Shown here in pieces: positions 58,381 to 64,000 of a DNA stretch of 64,000 nt. The notes beneath the pieces were generated by a model. The model made no database searches and had not been told where the DNA came from. It saw only the letters and a list, made by a program, of their open reading frames with translations. The stretch comes from Deinococcus gobiensis I-0. Lineage in GTDB: Bacteria > Deinococcota > Deinococci > Deinococcales > Deinococcaceae. The DNA lies in the NCBI RefSeq assembly GCF_000252445.1, contig NC_017805.1:1-64000 (forward strand), written 5' to 3'. Numbering within the stretch: position 1 is the first letter of the stretch; every line of letters begins with the position of its first letter. The position numbers and the translations under genes are program-made.

Positions 58381-61098
58381 CTAGCGGATCCGCACGTCGA
58401 AGCGGACGGTGAAGCTCTGGTTCGCCGTGAAAAGGTCCTTTGCGTCCACGAGGCCGTCGTTGTTGCCGTCTACGCCGATCCAGATGACGCGGCCCGGCAG
58501 AGCGGTCGGGGCAGCGGTCGTCCAGGTCTGGCCGTTGTCCACGCTGTAGCGCAGGTTCACGCCGTTGCCCGAGGCGCTGACCGCCACGAAGTCGGTGTTG
58601 TCCGGCAGCCTGTCGCTCACGTAGACCGAGTTCTGCGGGGCGTCGCCGGTGTTGGTCGCGACGATGGTGTACCGGATCAGATCTTTGGGAGCGACGGCGG
58701 CGCCGTTCGCCAGCGGGGAAACGGTGGTGCAGTTCGTGTTGCCGTTGCTGTCGGTCGCCGTGCACAGGGCCGCGGCCTTGGTGACGGTCGCGCTCGTGCG
58801 CAGGGCCGTCGTGGTGTCCACGACCGTGACGGTGCTGGTCGAAGCCGACCCGCTGGCCGTGACGACCGCGCGGATCGCCGCCGCCTCGCTGTCGTTCGCG
58901 ACCGCCACATAGGTCGCCGGAATGCTGACCCGCACGTACACCGGGGTGCCCGCGCCCTGCGCCAGCGCCAGTCCGGTGAGGCTGGGCGAGAAGGTGACGT
59001 TGTCGGTCGAGAAGGTGTAGGTCCAGCCCTTGGGCGACGTGAAGGCCGGAACGTCCACGGTCACGGCGCTGTTGCTGGTGTTTGTCAGGGTGTGCGTATA
59101 GGTCACGCTCGTTCCGGCCACGGCGGTGCCGGCGTTGTCGGGCACGAAGGTCGCCGCCGCCACGCCGCTGACCCCGACGGTGTTGGTGACGGTGCTGGTG
59201 CGCGAGGGGGTGGTGGTGCTGGTGGCCGTGAACTGCACCGGCTCGCTGCCTGCCGTGCGGCCGGGGGGCGGCGTGACGTCCGCGATCAGGCACAGGGTCG
59301 CGCCGGGGGCGATGGCCGGGGTCTGGGTGATGGGTGCGCCGTCGGGCGTGCCGTCACAGTTGGTGTCGAGGTAGAAGACCGGCGTGCCGTAGCCGCTGGG
59401 CACGGTCGAGGTCAGGGCGTAGGCCTCGGGGACCGGCGCGCCGTTCTGCACTTCCAGTACGAAGCGGGCGGGGGTGCCCGGCGCGGCCGTCACGGTGACG
59501 GGCGCAGTGCTGGGCGGGGTCGCGGCGTTGCCGTCGCCGTTGCCCAGCACCACCGGTCCGGCGGCGTTGACCTGCGGCACGCGGTCGGTGGTGTAGTCGG
59601 GCGTGCCGCCGTTGGGGGTCGCCGCCACCCGGATCTCGGCGTTCTGGAGGCTGGTCGAGGGCAGCGGAATGTCGCACTGCGCCGCGAGGTCCACGCTGCC
59701 CCCGGCCGGCAGGCTCACGGTGCTGCTCAGCGGACTGGTGTTGCCGTTGGCGTCCACGTTCAGCACGCGGCAGGTCCACCCGGCCGGCGCCTGGTCCACC
59801 GCCACGCTGAAGGTGTTCAGGGCGTTGCCGGTGTTCAGCAGGGTCTGCTTGAAGGTGACCGAGGTGCCCGCCGTCACGGGTGCGCCCAGCGTCTGTACGT
59901 CGCCCGCGCGGGTGATGGTCTGCCCGCCGAAGACGTAGGTGCCCGCGCCGTCGCCGTTGGGGAACCCGAAAGGACCGACGGCCGCGCTGCTCACGCCCGC
60001 CACGGTGTTGTTGGTCGTCTGGCTGATCGCCTCGCCCGCGTCCGCGCCGTCGCCGTCGCCGTTGCCGTCGAAGGTCAGGGTGGCGGTATTGGAGAGGTCG
60101 GTGCCCGCCGCCGCGCCCACCGGTACGGTCGCCGTGAAGCGCAGGGCATAGGTGCTGTTCTGAGGGAAGAAGGCCCCCGACCCGCTGATGAGCAGGCCCA
60201 CGGCATTGACGGTCGCGAGGTTGGCGGGCGCGGTGGCCGTCCAGTTCGTGCCGCCGTCGGTGGAGTACAGCAGCGTTGCCGTACCGGCCACACTGCCGCT
60301 CGTCGGGTCCACGCTCGCCAGGCGCATGCCGCCGGGCAGGACGTCGCGCACGAAGATGCCGTCGCGCGGTACGCCGTCTACCGTCACGACGCCGGTCACG
60401 CCCCCCGCCGCCGTGGCCGAGCTGTTGCTGCCGGTCGCTGCGTAGCTGACGGTGGAGCCCGGCGCGACCGCTCCGGCCGGGGCGGCATTGAAATTCAGGC
60501 TCAGCTGCGCGCTGTTGGTCACCCTCACGCGCGCGTAGTTGTTCTCGTCCACGATGGTGGCGTCGCCCGCCGACACGGCGCGCAGCGAGAACAGGCCGCT
60601 CGTGTCCGCCGGCGCGGTCGCCGGGGTGCGCACCGACACCAGGACATTGGTCTGGGCGTCGGCAGCCAGGGTCACCGAGGTCAGCGCTGGGCCGTCGGGC
60701 ACGCCGTTTTTGTCGGCGTCGGCGTAGATGACGACGTTCGTGAAATCGAAATCGTCATTGGTGGTCGGCTGGACGACGCTGAGGTTGAAGGTGTCGCTGC
60801 CGTTGCCGCTGTTGGTGATCGTGTAGGACACGAGGCGGTCCTGACCGGCAAAGGCCCCGAAAATCCGCGAGGCCGGAACGTTGGTCGCGTCGGCATCGGG
60901 GGTGACGCTCAGGGCGTAGACCTGGCGCACCACGACTTCGACGGCCAGCGAGCTCGCCTGTCCGGGCGTACCTGCCGCCGTGTTGTAATCCAGCGTAGCG
61001 GTGTTGCTCACGCGTGTGCCGGCGGGGGTACCCACGGCCAGCGCACCGGTCGTCAGGGCAAGGGCGGCCGTCCAGAACAAGGAACGGGAACGGGTCAT
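58381..61098 (-). CDS. Large exported DUF11-repeat protein
   Basis: 905 residues. Signal peptide SLFWTAALALTTGALA, then VSNTATLDYNTAAGTPGQA, the typical start of proteins with repeated DUF11 (conserved-repeat) domains. At least four repeats follow: NSGNGSDTFNLSV, LLNTGNALNTFSV, LTNTSNSAVTVDV and ATNTGDAPQNSVYVSD. Dockerin-like Asp-rich loops (ADADKNGVPDG, DTNCDGTPDG, DGNNDGLVDAKD) suggest Ca binding. AGGAGG lies 8 nt before the ATG. It is the first gene of the three-gene operon; only 14 bp separate it from the next. A secreted or surface-associated structural protein or adhesin is likely. Confidence 0.86.
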   Translation of the reverse strand: MTRSRSLFWTAALALTTGALAVGTPAGTRVSNTATLDYNTAAGTPGQASSLAVEVVVRQVYALSVTPDADATNVPASRIFGAFAGQDRLVSYTITNSGNGSDTFNLSVVQPTTNDDFDFTNVVIYADADKNGVPDGPALTSVTLAADAQTNVLVSVRTPATAPADTSGLFSLRAVSAGDATIVDENNYARVRVTNSAQLSLNFNAAPAGAVAPGSTVSYAATGSNSSATAAGGVTGVVTVDGVPRDGIFVRDVLPGGMRLASVDPTSGSVAGTATLLYSTDGGTNWTATAPANLATVNAVGLLISGSGAFFPQNSTYALRFTATVPVGAAAGTDLSNTATLTFDGNGDGDGADAGEAISQTTNNTVAGVSSAAVGPFGFPNGDGAGTYVFGGQTITRAGDVQTLGAPVTAGTSVTFKQTLLNTGNALNTFSVAVDQAPAGWTCRVLNVDANGNTSPLSSTVSLPAGGSVDLAAQCDIPLPSTSLQNAEIRVAATPNGGTPDYTTDRVPQVNAAGPVVLGNGDGNAATPPSTAPVTVTAAPGTPARFVLEVQNGAPVPEAYALTSTVPSGYGTPVFYLDTNCDGTPDGAPITQTPAIAPGATLCLIADVTPPPGRTAGSEPVQFTATSTTTPSRTSTVTNTVGVSGVAAATFVPDNAGTAVAGTSVTYTHTLTNTSNSAVTVDVPAFTSPKGWTYTFSTDNVTFSPSLTGLALAQGAGTPVYVRVSIPATYVAVANDSEAAAIRAVVTASGSASTSTVTVVDTTTALRTSATVTKAAALCTATDSNGNTNCTTVSPLANGAAVAPKDLIRYTIVATNTGDAPQNSVYVSDRLPDNTDFVAVSASGNGVNLRYSVDNGQTWTTAAPTALPGRVIWIGVDGNNDGLVDAKDLFTANQSFTVRFDVRIR

Positions 61099-61527
61099 GC
61101 GGAACCTCCTGAGGGACGGGCGGAAAGGGGGCGGGCCTTCGGAACGTGGAACGTCGGCAGAACCTTCGGCTTGCAGTTTTACGGTGAGGCCAGCCTAAGA
61201 AGCGGGCTGTCACAGCTTCTCTCTCCTCTCTCACATCTCGCACATGAAACGTAAAGGAGTAGGGCAACCCATGGCCGTTTTACGCACAGAGACGAAGACG
61301 CCTGCCGCGCTCCGTCCTCCTGTTCCCCCATCGGGGGGGAGTCTGGCCGGGAGCCGGTCGGCCCCTCGCCGGAAATCTTCATGGGTGTCGGCGTCTGGGC
61401 TCTGGACCTCTTGAATTCGGTGTTCCTGCTTAACTGACCCTCATTTTGTTTTTACCGAATCGAAACCCTATGGGCCTTGTGCAGCTTTCTTACAGCATGT
61501 CTGGCGGATCTGGGCTGAACTGGACCC
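61099..61527. other. Intergenic region between the surface operon and the PAS/GGDEF gene
   Basis: 429 bp with no convincing gene. It must hold the promoters of both flanking genes. The most AT-rich part is 61400-61500 (TTTTGTTTTTACCG). A weak plus-strand promoter pair TTGTTT (61446-61451) and TATGGG (61469-61474) has 17-bp spacing. I saw no riboswitch that I could defend. Confidence 0.4.
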
Positions 61528-63426
61528 ATGGAACCTTCCTTCCTTTCGTCGGAGGCGTTCAATGCCGTTCTTCAGGCTGTCCTGGCGAGCAGTGGAGCCA
61601 GCGAGAGTTTCGTGCTGTTCCATGACGGCGGCGGTACGGTGCGCCTCGGCCCCGGCGACGTGCGCCGGCTGGAAGGCGACTGGGGGGCCGGGCTGGACCG
61701 GTGGCTGCCCCCGGAAGGCGACACCCTGCCCCTGCTGCATGGCGGCCAGACCGTGGGGCTGCTGTGTACCGTCCCCGGCGAGGCGCTGTCGGCCGGAACC
61801 GACCACACCCTGAGCGGGCTGCTGGCCCAGGTGAGCATGACGGCCGACCCCTGGAGCGCCGATCAGCTGTCCGGGCAGAGCGCGCTGGTCGACCGTTGCG
61901 GCCGGCTGCGGGCGGCCACGCCGGGGTGGTTCGCCCTGTTCGGGCTGTCCGGCGAGGCGACGGGGCAGCCGCTGGGCGAGCTGCGTCCCGGGTGGCGATG
62001 TCTGGAACAGGCCCTGCCGGACGTTCTGGCCGGGCGGGCCCACGGGCTGCCGGCGTGGCGCGAGGAGCCGGCCGGGCAGGCGGCCCGGACCCTCGGGGGC
62101 GACCTGCGCCCCTGGCCGGTCATGGGCGGCGAACTGGCCGCACTGTTCACGGTCTGGGCGCTCGATCCTGCGCCGCGCGCCGCGCCGGGCGACGCCGCTC
62201 CGGCGGGTCTGGCCTCCGGCCACGCGGCCTTCCAGGCGATCTTCGGCCACGCGCCGCAGGCACAGTGGATCGTGGACGCCCGGGGCACGGTGCTGGACGG
62301 CAACGCAGCGGCGGCGGCGCTGGAGCCGGGCGGCGCGGCGGCCACGCTGGGCGAGCCGATCTGGTCGTCGGGGGTCTGGCGCGGTCTCGATCCGGTCCGG
62401 CGGCAGGTGCGCGCGGCGGCGCTCCGGGCCGGGCGCGGCGAGGCCTCCGAACTCCTGCTGGAGATGGAGGCGGGTGCGCCCTGGCAGCTGCGCGCGCGCC
62501 CGCTGGACCGGAGCCACGCGCTGTTCGAGGCGGTGCCCCTGGACCACGACCCCAAAACGGTGGAGCGGCGGCTGGCCCTGCTGGACGTGCTCATGGCCCA
62601 TTCCGGCGAGGCCGTCATCGTGACCGACGGCCGGGGCCGGCCGCTGATGTTCAGCGGCGCCGTTCGCCAGATGATGATGCCCGGCGCGCAGGAGGCGGCG
62701 GCGCGTGACTGGGCGCGGCATTTCGAGCTGCGGGGGACGGACGGCGCGCCGCTGTCGCCGGCGCAGTTTCCCGCCGTCCGGGCCCTGCGCGGCGAGCAGG
62801 TCCAGGACGAGGAGGTGCTGGTCGTCTCGGACCAGGGCACCCGGTCGCTCGCCATGAGCGCCCACCTCCTGCCCGGCGATCTGGGCGCGGTGGTGCTCGC
62901 GCGGGACCTCGGCGAGAAGCGGCGGCTGCTGAGCTACCTGAGCCAGGTGACGCGGCGCGACCCGCTGACCGAACTGCCCAACCGTCAGGCCTTTCTCGAC
63001 CGCATCGAGACGGCGCTCGAGCAGCGTCGGCACGATCCCGAGACCCGCTACGCCGTCCTGTTGTGCGAGCTGGGCGGCCTGGGCGATCCGCTGGCGACCT
63101 TCGGGCCGGTCCTGGGTCAGCGGCTGTGGCTCGACTGCGCCGCGCGGTTCCGCGACGTGTTCCGGAGCACCGACCTCGTGGCCCGTTTCGAGCAGGGGCA
63201 GTTCGCCGCCCTGCTGGCCCGGCCCGGAAACGGTCTCGGGCTGATCCTCGACCGCCTGCGCGAGAGCTTCTCGGTGCCTTTCACGGTCGGCGAGGAGACG
63301 TTCGTGCCCGAACTGTGGGTCGGCCTCGTGCCCGACCTGGGCACGCAGCTCTCGCCCCACGACGTGCTGTTCCGGGCCAGCCAGTCCCTGCGGGTGCTGC
63401 CGGTCCACGTGCTCGCCAGCGAATAG
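61528..63426 (+). CDS. Sensor protein with PAS-type region and degenerate GGDEF domain
   Basis: 632 residues. Residues 1-110 form a soluble alpha/beta N-domain. About 110-220 and 235-340 look like PAS folds (LSGQSALVDRCGRLRAATPG; FGHAPQAQWIVDARGTVLDG), and a third PAS-like segment (LLDVLMAHSGEAVIVTDGRG) lies at about 350-465. A GGDEF domain follows: TRRDPLTELPNRQAFLDRIE, but the active-site loop is EQGQF (555-559) instead of GGDEF. The I-site RSTD (546-549) is kept five residues before it, the exact spacing of cyclase inhibitory sites. The domain is therefore probably a c-di-GMP receptor rather than a cyclase. No EAL domain or membrane helix is present. A perfect 13-bp hairpin follows. Confidence 0.87.
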   Translation: MEPSFLSSEAFNAVLQAVLASSGASESFVLFHDGGGTVRLGPGDVRRLEGDWGAGLDRWLPPEGDTLPLLHGGQTVGLLCTVPGEALSAGTDHTLSGLLAQVSMTADPWSADQLSGQSALVDRCGRLRAATPGWFALFGLSGEATGQPLGELRPGWRCLEQALPDVLAGRAHGLPAWREEPAGQAARTLGGDLRPWPVMGGELAALFTVWALDPAPRAAPGDAAPAGLASGHAAFQAIFGHAPQAQWIVDARGTVLDGNAAAAALEPGGAAATLGEPIWSSGVWRGLDPVRRQVRAAALRAGRGEASELLLEMEAGAPWQLRARPLDRSHALFEAVPLDHDPKTVERRLALLDVLMAHSGEAVIVTDGRGRPLMFSGAVRQMMMPGAQEAAARDWARHFELRGTDGAPLSPAQFPAVRALRGEQVQDEEVLVVSDQGTRSLAMSAHLLPGDLGAVVLARDLGEKRRLLSYLSQVTRRDPLTELPNRQAFLDRIETALEQRRHDPETRYAVLLCELGGLGDPLATFGPVLGQRLWLDCAARFRDVFRSTDLVARFEQGQFAALLARPGNGLGLILDRLRESFSVPFTVGEETFVPELWVGLVPDLGTQLSPHDVLFRASQSLRVLPVHVLASE

Positions 63427-63428
63427 GC

Positions 63429-63461
63429 GGGCGGGGAGGCCACGCTCCGGCCTCCCCGCCC
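63429..63461. terminator. Bidirectional terminator hairpin
   Basis: GGGCGGGGAGGCC (63429-63441) pairs perfectly with GGCCTCCCCGCCC (63449-63461). It separates two convergent genes. No T tract follows. Confidence 0.75.
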
Positions 63462-63472
63462 ACGCCCGAGTC

Positions 63473-64000
63473 TCAGGGCTGGCCGGCGCCCAGCCACGCC
63501 GCCGTCAGGTTCAGGTCCTGCGGCGACAGTTCGTGTCCGGCGTTCACGGTCTGCTCGGTCAGGTCGGCGCCCAGGCCGCGCAGGTACGGTCCCAGCGCCG
63601 CCGCGTGGGGCAGGAAGGGGTCGCGCGCGCCGTGCAGCGCCAGCACCCGCACGCCGCCCAGGTCCGGGTGCGGTGGGTTCTCCAGCGCCATCACCGGCCG
63701 CAGCAGCGCCGCGCCCGCGAAGATGCCGGGCCGCCGCACCAGCGTCGCCAGCGCGATATTGGCCCCGTTGCTGTACCCCAGCGCCGTGATCTTGGCCGGG
63801 TTCAGGCCGTAGTGCGCCGCCGCCTGCGCCGTGAAGTCGGCCAGGGCGTCGGCCTCGGCGTTCAGGTGCGGCTGGTCGTACTGGATGGCGCTGAAGCGGC
63901 GGAAGAAACGCGGAAAGCCTTCTTCCAGCGAGCGCCCGCGCACGCTCAGCAACCCTGCGCCGGGGGCCAGGCGCCGGCCCAGGTCGAGCAGCGAGCGTTC
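63473..64000 (-). CDS. Alpha/beta hydrolase, carboxylesterase/phospholipase type (partial, runs off right edge)
   Basis: The last 176 residues of a hydrolase whose start lies beyond the window. GYSNGANIALATLVRR carries the nucleophile Ser in GxSxG, VLALHGARDPFLPH the acid region, and NAGHELSPQD the catalytic His. Upstream, RRFSAIQYDQPHLNAEADAL is the typical segment of the YpfH/phospholipase-carboxylesterase family. All three triad members are in view. Substrate unknown; small-ester carboxylesterase activity is usual for the family. Confidence 0.88.
   Translation of the reverse strand, partial: ERSLLDLGRRLAPGAGLLSVRGRSLEEGFPRFFRRFSAIQYDQPHLNAEADALADFTAQAAAHYGLNPAKITALGYSNGANIALATLVRRPGIFAGAALLRPVMALENPPHPDLGGVRVLALHGARDPFLPHAAALGPYLRGLGADLTEQTVNAGHELSPQDLNLTAAWLGAGQP

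Noticed and set aside
59092..61254. Open frame of 720 codons on the plus strand
   Set aside because: Antisense to the DUF11 protein; Gly/Arg/Val/His-rich composition typical of shadows in GC-rich DNA.
61180..61330. Possible c-di-GMP (GEMM) riboswitch before the surface operon, suggested by GCAAGCC-like and GTTCTGCC-like segments on the minus strand
   Set aside because: The core tetraloop and receptor and the paired segments of GEMM aptamers do not line up.

Overview
The window is about 64 kb of very GC-rich DNA packed with genes on both strands and using a high-GC third codon position throughout. Gene content points to the genus Deinococcus: a large cheY-cheW-mcp-mcp-cheA operon with DUF4388 and roadblock proteins, many large secreted DUF11/Sdr-like proteins, diguanylate cyclases, a YcnI-CopC-CopD copper set, and many start codons lying 6-12 nt after a TANNNT -10 box, as in the leaderless transcripts typical of Deinococcus. 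This assignment is inference. I saw no rRNA, tRNA, CRISPR array or insertion sequence.

Layout. 1-3.2 kb: a cobalamin salvage operon on the minus strand (btuF, cobO, cbiB, start of cobD) under a clear cobalamin riboswitch. 3.4-5.1 kb: a DEAD-box RNA helicase. 5.2-7 kb: a pseudo-receiver/DUF4388/roadblock protein and a small unknown gene. 7.3-13.3 kb: a small Cys-rich protein coupled to a flavodoxin-fold protein that lacks its FMN ligands, a sugar-nucleotide epimerase, an 1181-residue membrane pseudokinase with Ig-like repeats, and a 38-residue membrane protein with its own promoter and terminator. 13.5-23.4 kb: the chemotaxis-like (Pil-Chp type) operon. 23.5-25.3 kb: a GAF-GAF-GGDEF cyclase and a DUF2945 protein.

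25.3-36.4 kb: a nitrogen assimilation locus. On the minus strand are a molybdopterin nitrate reductase, cyanase, an NrtABD/CynABD-type ABC transporter and a NarK transporter. Divergent from them are nirB, nirD and a uroporphyrinogen-III synthase for siroheme supply. The shared 238-bp promoter region carries a perfect 9+3+9 palindrome and a pair of outward TTGACAACCT boxes. 36.4-46.4 kb: a GGDEF protein, then a MacAB-type efflux operon with two tandem TolC-like genes, divergent from an OmpR/HisKA two-component system. 46.5-51.2 kb: a cold shock protein, a copper cluster (His-rich protein, YcnI, CopC, CopD) and a PAP2-phosphatase lipoprotein. 51.3-61.1 kb: three very large exported proteins in one operon. 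61.5-64 kb: a PAS-type protein with a degenerate GGDEF domain and a partial alpha/beta hydrolase.

Two genes are interrupted by frameshifts, the second MCP and the first TolC-like gene. Each sits inside an otherwise intact operon, so a sequencing error must be excluded before calling them dead. The most promising unusual items are the flavodoxin without FMN ligands, the degenerate GGDEF with a preserved I-site, the pseudokinase, the split and fused DUF4388/roadblock module set, and the nitrate/cyanate locus with its operator.
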